Source of the DNA: Cocos nucifera
Taxonomy: Eukaryota > Streptophyta > Magnoliopsida > Arecales > Arecaceae
DNA length: 64,000 nucleotides
Assembly (NCBI GenBank): GCA_006176705.1
Contig: QRFJ01000054.1
Span: 2,342,945-2,406,944 of the forward strand
Direction of reading: 5' to 3'
Shown: positions 48,938 through 59,607 of the stretch, piece by piece
Layout of the letters: each line of letters starts with the position of its first letter
Numbering within the stretch: position 1 is the stretch's first letter
Program-made: the position numbers and the translations under genes
Notes under the pieces: generated by a model
Told to the model about the DNA's origin: nothing
The model's input: only the letters and a program-made list of their open reading frames with translations
Database searches by the model: none

Positions 48938-50369
48938 ATCCCCGCAAACCTCAAAATTTTTTTAAAAAAATTATAAAATAAAATAACATAAATTTTTTAG
49001 TAGTTATACTATGCAATGAGTAAGGTGACATAACCTTATTTGGTATGAATAGAGAAAATAGAGTGAACCAAATCTTAAACTATGTTCTTTTGATTTAGAC
49101 TTCAATTATCACACACAGTATAGAATTCTCCATCACAAGTTTGCGCATTAGTAGCCATGCATATATATCTTAATTTTTCATAAGAGTTACCAGAAATTGC
49201 CCATATCTTACATCGTGGCCATGTACAGATACTCTCATATAGATGAGCCTTTTCTAGGATGTATGTAGTATCACATCTCGAAGAATACTTCTTGGATCTC
49301 ATTTAGAAATAAACTCATTTTAACCACTATATAAGAGCACTAAGATGGAATGGAGTCTATGACTCCTACATCAAATAAACCATATATACTCCATGACCAA
49401 CCAGTTAGCTTGTTATTATCATATTAAACATCCTTCAAGAGATCTCCTATTATAGAGGTTAGATACCTAGTATTGTAAGATTCATTATGGGTAAAGTCCC
49501 ATCCTACTCAATGATTCTAGGACTTTAGTCCTATTTAAATCTTTTATAAAACAGACTCATAGAAAAGATCTTCCCTCATAATTTTTTAGGTATACTAGAA
49601 CTTATGATATTAAATATATACTATAACTGTCAGCCATATCATCAGAATAAAGAAAATAAATAGAAGATAAAGGATCATGCTATTCATAATATTTTAAAAA
49701 GATAAGATTTCAATGAATAGATAACAAAGGAAGGTTTCTCAAAAGTAACATATGCATTAAAACTTTAGCATGTTCCTTTTATGCAACAAATCATTGACGC
49801 CATATTATTTCACATAATTTCATTCCTTGATTCATCTACTTGTCGAACTCTTATTTAAAAAATTTGGGTCAAGTCCTTCTACTATACATTTATAATAATA
49901 ATAATAAATATATTTAATAATTAAAAAATATGACAATCAATGCCATAGCTATAAATGATAATTTTTTATACAAATCTAGATATGTATCATATTTTATTAG
50001 CTTGCATATCTTTTTATAACAAACATGAATTCAAATAGTATATGTGGTGCCATGTAGATAAAAGGAAACAATCTCATGCAGCCATTCAGATGTTTTTTCT
50101 TAGCTTGGTCTCTAGGAAAGGAAAACATAAATGAAACCAGATTGTCAATTTATGATGATATATTTTAATAACAGGATTTTTTTTTTTAATCTGAGGATTA
50201 TGTCAACAAAGTTCATAGGTGCCTCATACTATCCAACTCAAGGAATCTGGAACATTTGAGATATCAATTCTAAATACACAAATTATGAAAGAAGAGTACA
50301 AAGTTGAATTGTATTGGGTTCATTAGATAATCATGCATTGCTGCTCTCATGTTAACCCATCAAGAAGGA
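48938..50369 (-). mobile_element. Internal region of element H, non-coding, interrupted by G
   Basis: The minus strand next to the LTR reads TTTGAGGTTTGCGGGGAT, a polypurine-tract-like sequence. The remaining 1.4 kb is AT-rich and shows no gag or pol motif on either strand. The longest minus frame, 66 codons at 49302-49102, is unrecognised. It may be a large non-coding derivative or a segment outside the coding part. Element G begins at 50370 and probably splits it. The other LTR would be beyond the window. Confidence 0.4.
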
Positions 50370-50589
50370 TGTTGATAAAAATATCTCGAATTCTTCCATA
50401 ATAAGCCCACAGCGAGGTTCAAAACGACGAACAAAGTCCAATAAGCCCAAGAACACCCTAATCAGAGTCTAGATGGTGAAAATACGTGCGAAGGAAGAAG
50501 ATCGGTATAGAAGATATGGAACCCATGGGCTGGCACAGAACAGCAAGCCGCCTGGCCAGCGCACGGCACGGGCCAGCTGCGAGGGCATG
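50370..50589 (+). repeat. G 5' LTR, left part
   Basis: It starts TGTTGATAAAAATATCTCG and runs to the GCATG target duplication (50585-50589) of the solo LTR. GC content rises toward the end (GCACGGCACGGGCC). The 5-bp flank of G would be AAGGA (50365-50369). The start is chosen from the TG and the change in composition. Confidence 0.6.
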
Positions 50590-53500
50590 TGTAACATCCC
50601 ATCTTTAACTAAATTGGATGACGGTGCCACACCTCACCCTTATCTAAAGGTTAAAAAAAATTTCTAAATCATAACTATGCTGAACTGTACCTTAGTTAGT
50701 AACTTGCTTTCAATTAAGCTGAGCCATTCATTTATCTCCAACACAAATATCTTAATTCAATCATTTTGACTTGCTAAAACCCATTATCTCAACTCATAAC
50801 TCAACAAATCACATAAATAAACTTGGAGTTTCAATAGCAGAACCATACTTCATACATACATTGTAGTCATTACTCATCTTTTTAATACATACCTTTATAA
50901 AACAAACTAATATACATACATATACCAGTTTTTTATTTAACTATCTCAACTATACAATACTTCTCAAAGTATATTTTCTTTACAAGCCATTATTACACAA
51001 TACTTTCTCCACTAAAGGTGTCGATACACAAGCTGATACAACTTTCTGAGCTCAGCTACTCCAAAACTGTAGGTAAAAAGAGGAAGGGATGATACTTGGG
51101 GAAGTCTCAGTGCATAAATAATCAATCTATCAATGAAAAATCAAAAAAACATAATTGTAATACTCATTATCATAATAAATAATTTATATTTCTGCTACAC
51201 TTTCAAATAAACAAGAATCAAATAACTATAAAATCACAATCAAATCATCTTGTTGAAAGAAAGTTTTCCTGAGCTAAAATAAATTATAGTACACTGATTC
51301 ATTTGAGATCTATGTTTCACATACGCACCACCTGCCAATAACACATTCAAGAAAGCTATTGCTTATTGAACAAAAATGCAATCATGTAAACAATTAAATA
51401 ACACTAAGCTGCTAACTACTGCCGACTACACCTCAGTGCATCCCTACCAAGGGCAGTCGATACGGTCACTACTAAATTAAATAAGACTGCGAAGGTGCTA
51501 GCTCGTTAGATACCACCGACTACACCCCAACGCACCTCTACCAAGGACAGTCGATACGGCATTATTAGTATAAAGCCCCACTGGACAAAAACTGTGGAGG
51601 TGCCAGCTGGATATAGAGCCCTACTAGGCAAAGTATAGAGTCCCACTGGGCAAAATTTTACTACCAAGTGCCAGCTGAATATTTCTTTTCCCATAAGCAA
51701 TGTCATAATTCATCCCACAGGTTGATCACTCCTATGGGTCACTTGCTGAAAACCAATTCAATAAAGTACTTTCTACTCAAAGCTTGCTTTACTATTCCCA
51801 CGGAAATATATATACATATAATATATATATAACTTATCAACCATGACAATCACTTTCATCACCAAAGTTGCAATTACACAATTAATGCAACCTAAATGAA
51901 GAACAATATACTTTCAAATGAGTGTCAATAAACTGTTTTAATACCATGTTATTCAAAATAAATTCTTATACTCTTATAAAATCCATTTTCTATTTTTCTG
52001 TTTGAATAAACACATACATATAAGCTAAAAACAACATAAAGTAAACTTATTTACTTTGCAAAACTTGTCTCTTTCATAATAAATACCATATAAGAAAAAT
52101 TAGAGTTTGATAGAAAATCTACTCACCTTACATTCTAACTAGCTACCATGCTATCTTTCTTATCTTTGGTGCTTAAGTCACTTCAAGCACTCTCTTGAGC
52201 TTTCTCCCTTTTCTATTCAAATGGGTACACAAATATATCAATATCATACCATATGATAGACAAAATAAAGATGTATGCTCTACTTTAGATTGATTCTGAA
52301 CTTCTCTAACTCTTATTCCTTAGCTCTTTTTATCTTTATTTCCACTTCATCTTGCTTGCTCTAGTTTTAGGGTTAACCAAACCTTAATATAAACATAAGG
52401 GTTTCCAATAATTCATCTCAAAATTTTGTTTATAACTTTTTTTACATTCAACTAATTACAATCGTTAATTCTATTTGCTAAATATTTCAGAAATTCATCA
52501 GAAATATATGAGTAGCAACATTTTTCCATTAAATTCAAGCTTAAACTTGTAGTTTGACCTACTAAAATATTGAAACTATAAAAGTTACTCAAAACTTAAT
52601 TCAGGAGTTTAAAATTCTTACTTTAAAGGATGAAAAATTCTGCTGCTATGATGATAGCTTCTTTCTTTCCTCAAATTTTAGCTATTCCAAAACTCCTTTT
52701 GCTAATCTAATTTTCTTTGAAGTCTGGCTGACTGAGAACACCATCTTTCCCTAACCTCTTTCCCTCCTTATTCTCTATGAAGAATTTAGGAATTGAAACA
52801 GTAGCTAAGGAACCGGTGGTTTTAAGGTTGGAAAAACATAAACTAATTTAAACCTTGCTAGATGTCAATTCATAGTGATTCCACCCAATTTCAGGCTTAA
52901 TAGGTGTTATCAAGATGAATTTCCTTCCATTTATTAATGTCCTCCAGCTGCTCACTCATCGCATAAAAATTATTTAAAAATTTTAATCCAAAATCTTCTC
53001 GGCTAAAACCCACTCCCAGGAATTTCTGTGATTGGGGTCGACACTTTTGAAATAAGTGTCGACACCCACACACAGGTCAGCCCCTAGATCACCTCTTTTT
53101 TTTAAATAGGTTATCTCTCAGGTCAGCCTCTCCCACAAAAGTGTTGACACCTTCTAGGCGAGTGTCAACCCCTTCTTGTGCCACTATAGAACTTTTCAAA
53201 AATCATCCTCTCTATTTTTCTGAGATAGTATCGACACCTCTCACACAAGTGTCAACCCCTTCCCTTGGGTTTTAAAAATGTTAGTTTCATATTCTGCTCA
53301 TAGCTTTACTCAATACTTTGCTTATCTACATTTACATTTTTTTTTTATAAGTTAATGTAAATAAGGAACACCCTCCTATTTGGATTCAATAAAAATATCA
53401 AAAAAATTAAAATCCTCAAGAATCAGATATCAAAACTTGGGTTCTAGTTCAAATTTCTCCAAATCCAAAATTTTTAAAACTTTCCTCCTTCATAACAAAT

Positions 53501-53837
53501 AGGTTAAAGGGTCTAAGGATTCATTAAAAATCACTCTATGACTCACCAACATCTAAGGATCAATTATCGTTAATTTTAATTTTAAGAAAATCCATATTTT
53601 ACATAGCTCTTCAGATAGGTGCTACTTTCAGACTTAAAAAATTTTCAGAACTTGAAATGACAGATAGTCATAATTTACTCTTAAATGGCCTCAACAACCC
53701 TTAGCAATGTAAGTTTAATTCAAAGTAATTCATAATAAAGATTAAGTGGCTCGAATATACCATCAATAAATCAATATGCCACACATACCTAAACATGAAT
53801 CTTTTATTCTATTATTTTGTTGGTCCGGGATGTTACA
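50590..53837. mobile_element. Large solo LTR (3.25 kb, chromovirus-type ends), nested in G's LTR
   Basis: It starts TGTAACATCCC and ends GGGATGTTACA, an 11-bp perfect terminal inverted repeat that begins TG and ends CA. It is flanked by GCATG (50585-50589 and 53838-53842). TGTAAC...GTTACA ends with 5-bp duplications are typical of LTRs of Tekay/Del-type plant gypsy elements. It has no coding capacity. It contains two copies of a CCGACTACACC...GGGCAGTCGATACGG unit (51420-51560) and repeated GTGTCGACACC words (53030-53260). The transcription direction is not certain. Confidence 0.8.
51415..51690. repeat. Tandem units in the 3.25 kb solo LTR
   Basis: Two roughly 105-bp units share GCCGACTACACC, CCTACCAAGG-CAGTCGATACGG and GGTGC-AGCT. 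They are followed by three shorter copies of TATAGAGYCCYACTRGGCAAA. All lie in the middle of the LTR. Confidence 0.7.
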
Positions 53838-53842
53838 GCATG

Positions 53843-54606
53843 GCCCAGCACATTGGCGTGCAGCATGTGGGCACACTAGGTCGGCCCTACATGGCCCAAT
53901 GCGTAGGGCACAAACACGCATGCGGGCCTACCGCGGATGCGGCCCCGTGGGCGTGCACAAGTCCACATGGCATGCATATTTTGGGTATGGTCCATCATGG
54001 ACTGACACCCACGTGGACTATCATGAACCCTTAAGAGGTCTACGACCAAAATACGCAACATTTGGCAAGCTGGGGTATGCGTGGGCAATGTGGCGCGCTA
54101 GTAGAAGTTTCGGTTCACGTTAGGGAAGGTCCATACGTGGTTCATAGAAGTTTTTTGCACGATCCAATGGCCAGGAAGAGCGATGGTCACGATCTGGCAA
54201 CTTGGGGTCATTTTCGACATTGAATTAGACTATAGACTCTGATCTAGGATAGCATTGTGGCCTTTAAAAGATTTGAAGCAGTCCAAAAGATGCTGTGTGG
54301 TGGTTGTTTTTGGTGAGATCTAAGATGGCAAAGAGCATAAGAAGAGCGCTAGCGGACAGCAGGAGCAGGAGCTTCGGATAGACAGCTAGGTAGTGGACTG
54401 CAGTCATTTCAGGAGATCTCCAAGAGAGTTTGGTAAGAATAACTTCTTGTTGAGAGAATTATATACGCGAGTTGAGAGTGGATAATCTCCTCTTGTATTT
54501 TTTTTTTATAGTGAAGCTTTGCATGCCCCATGGAGGTGAGTCTTTGGACTGATCTACGTACTTGATTATGTTCTTATTTTATTTTTTTTTCTTTTTTATC
54601 GTAATA
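53843..54606 (+). repeat. G 5' LTR, right part
   Basis: GC-rich sequence with many GCCCA, GTGGGC and CATGGC words follows the GCATG duplication. It then becomes AT-rich, with TTTTTTTTTATAG at about 54500 and a T-rich end. The end is placed at TCGTAATA (54606) because an ATCTGGTA-type primer-site word follows. The open frames in 53776-54123 are explained by GC content and resemble no protein I know. Confidence 0.55.
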
Positions 54607-54608
54607 AT

Positions 54609-54674
54609 CTGGTACGAGATCCTCATTAATTGATATCAGAGTGAGTTGATATCATAATAAATTGGTATCAGAGC
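54609..54674 (+). other. G primer-binding region with three PBS-like copies
   Basis: Three imperfect to perfect copies of the tRNA-iMet primer site lie in 66 bases: CTGGTACGAGATC (54609), TTGATATCAGAG (54630) and the perfect TGGTATCAGAGC (54663-54674). A fourth weaker word, CGGTACCAGAGC, follows at 54679-54690. Confidence 0.65.
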
Positions 54675-54725
54675 TAGTCGGTACCAGAGCATGGATTGCA
54701 GCAGTGGTGATAAAGATTAAAAAAT

Positions 54726-55285
54726 ATGGAGAAGACAAGCGCAATCAAGATGAAGATCAATAAATTTGATGAAAAAGATAATTTCTTCTTATGGTAAGCA
54801 TGGGTAAAGGATGTCCTCGTCCATCATGGGTTGATCGATGCTCTCTTGTATGATGAGATGCTAGCCACCATGGAGGTGAAAGATTGAAAATGGATCTAGA
54901 TACAGACGGTGAGCATGATCTACTTGTACCTAGTGGATGATATCCTGATCCATGTACTTGATGAAATTTTTTTGATGGTGCTGTAGTTGAAGCTCAAGAA
55001 ATTATACATGATAAAATCACTTACTAGCATGCTATTCCTTTGGAGATAGTTCTACCAGCTATGGATAGACGAAGGACAGAGCATGCAGGAATATCTATCC
55101 AACTTTCAGAAGATCTTCACTAATTTCTTCAGCATTGGCAAAAAAATTAAGGAGAAGATCAAAGCGTTGGTCTTGTTATCATCGCTTTCACTCTCTTTTG
55201 AGTCTTTGGTGACTGCTCTTCTTGTAGGTAAGAGCACTATCAAGATAAAAGATGTGACTTTTGCACTACTCTAGAATGAGGTTCT
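54726..55285 (+). pseudogene. G gag, 5' part
   Basis: It starts at ATG 54726 (MEKTSAIKMKINKFD, then KDNFFLW), a classic copia gag opening. Stops lie at the W-to-stop after FFLW and at several later points. Frame 55083-55274 keeps MQEYLSNFQKIF and LLSSLSLSFESLVTALL, which match the UBN2/gag conserved region. Gypsy element F interrupts it at 55286, and the rest is not in the window. Confidence 0.85.
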
Positions 55286-56924
55286 TGATAAGTACCATAA
55301 ATTTATCAATAAAAATATTAATTTATTAATTAATTTATATTAATTTTTAAAAATTAATGATCAATTTATATATACTTTTTAAGAAATTAATATTATTATT
55401 AATTAAAAAATTAATTAAAAATAATAAAAAAATTAAAATTAAAATTTTATTATCAATGAAAAGAACTCATTTTTTTATCACAACAAAATAAATTTTGAGC
55501 AAAATGAAGCTAAAATGAAGAAGATATAAATTTTTTAAAAAATAAAATAAATAAAAATTAAATAAAAAATAATATATGGCTTAGTCGGCTCAAGTCGCCA
55601 CGTCCAAACGCATCGAGCCAAACCAACAAAGCCAGCGCGTCAAGCCAACCATGCTAGTCGACTCAACCGTGGAAGCCGTCAGTCGGTCCATGATTCAGGC
55701 ATGGACCGTCAGCTCAGTAGAAACCGACGAATCATAGAGCGACATGTGGTGGAACTAGACCCTAAGGGTTCATGAAAAATCCATCATGATTTATAGGATA
55801 AAGAGGTAATTTTGCATCAAAGCAGCGAGCGGCGATTGGCTGGGGCATTCGGTGTGCCTAATTCATGCAGTCCATAGCTATAGTAATTGCGCACTCCAAT
55901 GGTCTGCATTCGATCCGGTAGAGATCCGATGGCCCACGATAAATTCTTCTTTGATTCAAACAGTGCTCAGTGATCTGACGCAATCCGACTGTCAGAAAAC
56001 CAAGCGGTGAAGATCCGAAGGCGGAGAAAGCTCCCAGTGGTGATCAGGACTCTCAATGCACCATCAGCAGCCAAATTTTCTCCATCAACGTGCGATCAAC
56101 AGCCAAAATTTAATTCGACCTGATTTGGACTAATACGCATCCGATTTTGATGATTTTTAGTTTGTTGGATTTCTATTGACGGTCAGATTTCATTCAGAAT
56201 AGTAGAATTCAACCAGGACTTCTTTTAATTCAATTTTCACTCGAATTTTTTCACATTTTGACGATCAAAGATCTCCTTAGTCCGACATTGCCTAGAAGAA
56301 AATTCTCCAGCCTTTCTAGCTCTATAGAAAGGACCCTAGACCTCTAGAAATCAGGAGATCTGATCAAGGTGAAGCTTTGGTACAAGGTGAAGCCAAACTT
56401 TGGGTTAATGGCTGCTTTAAGGCAACTAGTACTGAGAAGAAAAGCTAGGCTTCTACACCATCTTTTCACCAATGCCGATCCAAGATCAAAGATCAGGCTA
56501 TTTTATTTTATTTTATTTTTTTAAATTCTATATATTTAAATTTTAAAATTTTAATTAATATAAATTTTATTTTTCTTACACTTTGATTTCAATTTTTTAT
56601 TTTTATTATAATTTAAATTCTATATTTTAATTATTACTCTTTATTTTACTATAAGTAGATGCTAAAATCTAACTAGTAGATCTTAATACCAAGTTTAAGT
56701 TTTTGTACCTTTTAATTTTTATTTTTTTTATTTTTTGACTTCACTTTTGATTCTAAAACTCTTCTCTTTTTTTTTTTATAAAATCAAAAATTTTAAATCT
56801 AAAAATATTATCTTTCCAATGGATTCGATCTGACTCACTGCTATCTATGTATTTTTAATTATTTTAAGAAGTCAGATTAAATCGATAAACATGGTATCTT
56901 AACGACAACATCGCATTCTTATCA
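55286..56924 (+). repeat. F 5' LTR (1.64 kb)
   Basis: It starts TGATAAGTACCATAAATTT and ends GCATTCTTATCA, with TGATAAG/CTTATCA terminal inverted repeats. It matches 62854-64000. A GC-rich island of GTCGGCTCAAGCC-type words lies at 55575-55760. A transcription start is likely near the CTCTATAGAAAGGACCC phrase (about 56318; CTCTATAAAAAGGACCC in the 3' copy). Confidence 0.9.
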
Positions 56925-56929
56925 AGTTT

Positions 56930-56950
56930 TTGACGCCATTGCCGAGGAAG
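56930..56950 (+). other. F primer-binding site
   Basis: TTGACGCCATTGCCGAGGAA begins 5 bases after the LTR end. It resembles the TTGGCGCCGTTGCCGGGGA site used by Athila/Tat elements, with a few substitutions. Confidence 0.75.
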
Positions 56951-58189
56951 GATTAAATACTATTTTTTTATTTTTTTAATTTTTTTATAAATTAATTATA
57001 AATATTTTTCTTAAATATTGCTTACTAATTTTTTATTTATTTATTTTATAGAAAAAAAGAGAAAAAAAAAAGAGAAAAGAAAGAAAGCATCTAATCTTGA
57101 TGAGATCAATCCTAACCCTAGTCCTCTTTTCTTTTTATTATTTATTTTATTTTAAATTAAGTTAAAAAATATCCACTTAAATTTAATTAAAAACTCCATG
57201 ATAAAATTAAAAATTTTAACTGCTTAGAACATGCATCATATTAATTTTATTTTTATTTTTATATTTTTATTTATTAATTTATTTATTTTTTTATGATCGC
57301 CAGAGATAAGATAAGCTCTTAAATTTAATCAATTTCATGCATCTACTTTAGTTGCATAGAATCTCTTGTTGAAAGTGATTATGCATATGCATCTTTAAAT
57401 CAAATTAAGGGCAACACCCAATTAAACAAGATAAGATGGGAATTTGATCACTTTTTCTTAGCCCACAAATAATCAACCAGCATCCTGCATTGACCTAAGC
57501 CTTTAATTTTAAAAATAATTAGATATCAACCCTAAGAACTCGAGCTCAATAGGATAAGAAATCTTAAGAGTTGAATTAGATTAGCATTAGTCAATTTGAC
57601 TGGTGTCTAGGAAAGTGGTTCAGGGATGACTGGATCTGAAGGAAGGTGATTTCTAATTGGTTTCATTAGTTTATCTAGCCAAGCATAATTGATGTTTAAG
57701 GCAAGCAATGAGAGGACTTCCATCAATTTTATAGTTACCTGATCAGTTGATTGGCTATCCTACACTTGAAGGTAACATTGATAGTTAAGAGCTGTCTAGA
57801 TCTAAGAAAATCCTTAGCCAGAATTGATTGACCAACTTGATTGCTAACCAATATTATCACTAATTAAAACTAATTCTTCTCTCTCTTCTTAGCTCTAGAA
57901 CTCTTTAAGACCTTTTCTTTAAAACTTTTATTTATTTCTTTTTTTTTTCAAAAATAAAATTAAAAATTAAATTAAGCTAAATTAAACTAACTAAAAAAAT
58001 ATTAAAAATAATAATTAAATTAAATTAAATTTAAATTAATAAATAAAATAATTTTAAAAAAATTAATTTTTAATATAATAAAATAATAAAAAAAATATAA
58101 AAAAATATTTTAAAAAATTTTTGAACCACACGTTAGGGTTGTACTAGTGCATACACGGTAGAAAATCGCTTTACCTGATTTAGTTGAAC
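56951..58189 (+). other. F leader
   Basis: 1.2 kb of AT-rich, frame-free sequence between primer site and gag. It contains poly-A/G runs near 57050-57090. The block at 57580-57850 resembles the leaders of the copia elements only in composition. Confidence 0.5.
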
Positions 58190-58341
58190 CTAACCATAAA
58201 ATTAAAAAGCTGAATTATATTAAATTCAATAACCAAATGGCTGAAAATTTTAGAAAATCATCTAAGTAGATGAAGGAATACTTTATTCCTTCCATTTATA
58301 ACCCATCGACTTGTATCCAATTACCTGAAATTCATGCTACC
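58190..58341 (+). pseudogene. F gag, N-terminal part
   Basis: The reading frame after the leader gives NQMAENFRK, KEYFIPSIYNPSTCIQLPEI and HA, the opening of an Athila/Tat gag. A TAG follows the RKSSK stretch. The frame is cut at 58341 by the solo LTR and continues at 59608 with HYEIKPTIIHML. Confidence 0.8.
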
Positions 58342-58499
58342 TGTTGGGGATAAATCCCGCTCCTGCCGAAGCCCGGCCCGACGATCAGCCCAATGTAACC
58401 AGTAGCCGCTGAAGAGCTTTAGCGCCAGGCGCCAGGCCGAGCCCCTACCACGGCCGAACTGCCTAGAGGCCGAACTCCCCTGCGCCAAGCTCCTTGCCG

Positions 58500-58830
58500 A
58501 ACTCCCTCCGCCCGCCGAACTTTCCACGGTCGAGCTCCTTCGGACCGACCCCAGGCGAGCCCACGCAGCCGAACTCCTTCGGACCGACCCCAGGCGAGCC
58601 CACGCAGCCGAACTCCTTCGGACCCCACGGCCGAACTCCTTCGAACCGACCCCAGGCGAGCCCATGCAGCCGAACTCCTTCGGACCGACCCCAGGCGAGC
58701 CCATGCAGCCGAACTCCTTCGGACCCCACGGCCGAACTCCTTCGGACCGACTTCAGGCGAGCCCAAGTGGCCGAACCCCTTCGGACCGACCCTAGGCGAC
58801 CGAACTCCTCAGCGAGCCCTGGCCGAACCA
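58500..58830. repeat. CCGAACTCCTTCGG palindrome array
   Basis: 39-bp units (GCCGAACTCCTTCGGACCGA followed by CCCCAGGCGAGCCCA) alternate with 21-23 bp short units (ending GGACCCCACG), giving a block of about 100 bp seen at least twice. Each unit contains the arms CCGAA and TTCGG around CTCC. Eight or nine units are visible. Confidence 0.88.
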
Positions 58831-59024
58831 ACTAGCAACCGAAGTCCTTCAACTGGCCAGCCGAGCTTCTTCGGGCCTCTCAGCGGTCGAACTCCTCGAC
58901 AACCGTCCCGCGGCCGAACTCTACAGATGGCCAACCCTTCAGCCAGACGAACTCCCCCAGCTTCCCCCTCGGCCGAACTCTGTTACAAGTCCGAACTCCA
59001 TTGGACGAACTGTCGCCTGCAGCA

Positions 59025-59300
59025 AGACCGGACGGCGCCTTCCTCTCCGTACCGGACTCCATGCGGCCCACGGCTCGCCGGTATGGCTCCCACGATCTAC
59101 CGGACGACGCCTTCCTCCCCGTACCGGACTCCATGCGGCCCCGACTCGACTCCGGTCGGCTACGGTATGGCTCCCACGATCTACCGGACGACGCCTTCCT
59201 CTCCGTACCGGACTCCATGCGGCCCACGACTCGCCGGTATGGCTCCCACGATCTACCGGACGACGCCTTCCTCTCCGTACCAAACTCCATGCTGCCCGAC
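59025..59300. repeat. Tandem array of ~76-82 bp units in the B-family solo LTR
   Basis: CGGACGACGCCTTCCTCTCC, GTACCGGACTCCATGCGGCC and GGTATGGCTCCCACGATCTAC recur in order, in four copies starting near 59028, 59100, 59181 and 59257. Confidence 0.88.
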
Positions 59301-59607
59301 GACTCTCTGCCAGACGGCACAGCCGTCACCATCAACTAAGCTCCGCTATAAAAGGACCCCTCCCGACATACTAAGGCTAAGCTCTCTGAACTCTCGACTC
59401 TCTAAGCTCTCCTCCACATCTCTAAGCTCCGGAACTCATTCCGAGCACTCCATTACTGTTGGCCGGAAACTAACTTGACCGTCGGAGGGTCCTGCCGGAG
59501 CCACCACCCCACCGGTTCCGGACGGGACTTCGTTTTGCAGGTCCCCGACGGTGCCCAGCGGCCTCGATTGCGGCGACCTCCGGCGGCGACGGATTTCGGC
59601 ACCAACA

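Larger units (their letters stand above)
58342..59607 (+). mobile_element. GC-rich solo LTR of the B family, nested in F's gag
   Basis: It starts TGTTGGGGATAAATCCC and ends GGCACCAACA. It is flanked by CTACC (58337-58341 and 59608-59612), and gag reads through after removal. It aligns with the B LTR (10508-11635). A TATA box (CTATAAAAGGACCCC) lies at 59346. Two tandem arrays fill its first kilobase. The many long frames on both strands here (for example 58831-58463 and 59335-58880) are repeat- and GC-driven and not genes. Confidence 0.92.

Noticed and set aside
50590..53837. A 3.2 kb DNA transposon with 11-bp terminal inverted repeats
   Set aside because: TG...CA termini of the TGTAAC type and a 5-bp duplication fit a gypsy LTR. 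No transposase trace was seen. It remains the main alternative.
53776..54123. 115-codon frame with Cys, His and Trp, possibly a small zinc protein
   Set aside because: It starts inside the solo LTR end and crosses the GCATG insertion border into G's LTR; it is an artefact of the junction.
58321..59335. Several long overlapping frames (112-183 codons) on both strands
   Set aside because: They lie over GC-rich tandem arrays inside a solo LTR with target duplications, so their length follows from composition and repeats with no protein similarity.
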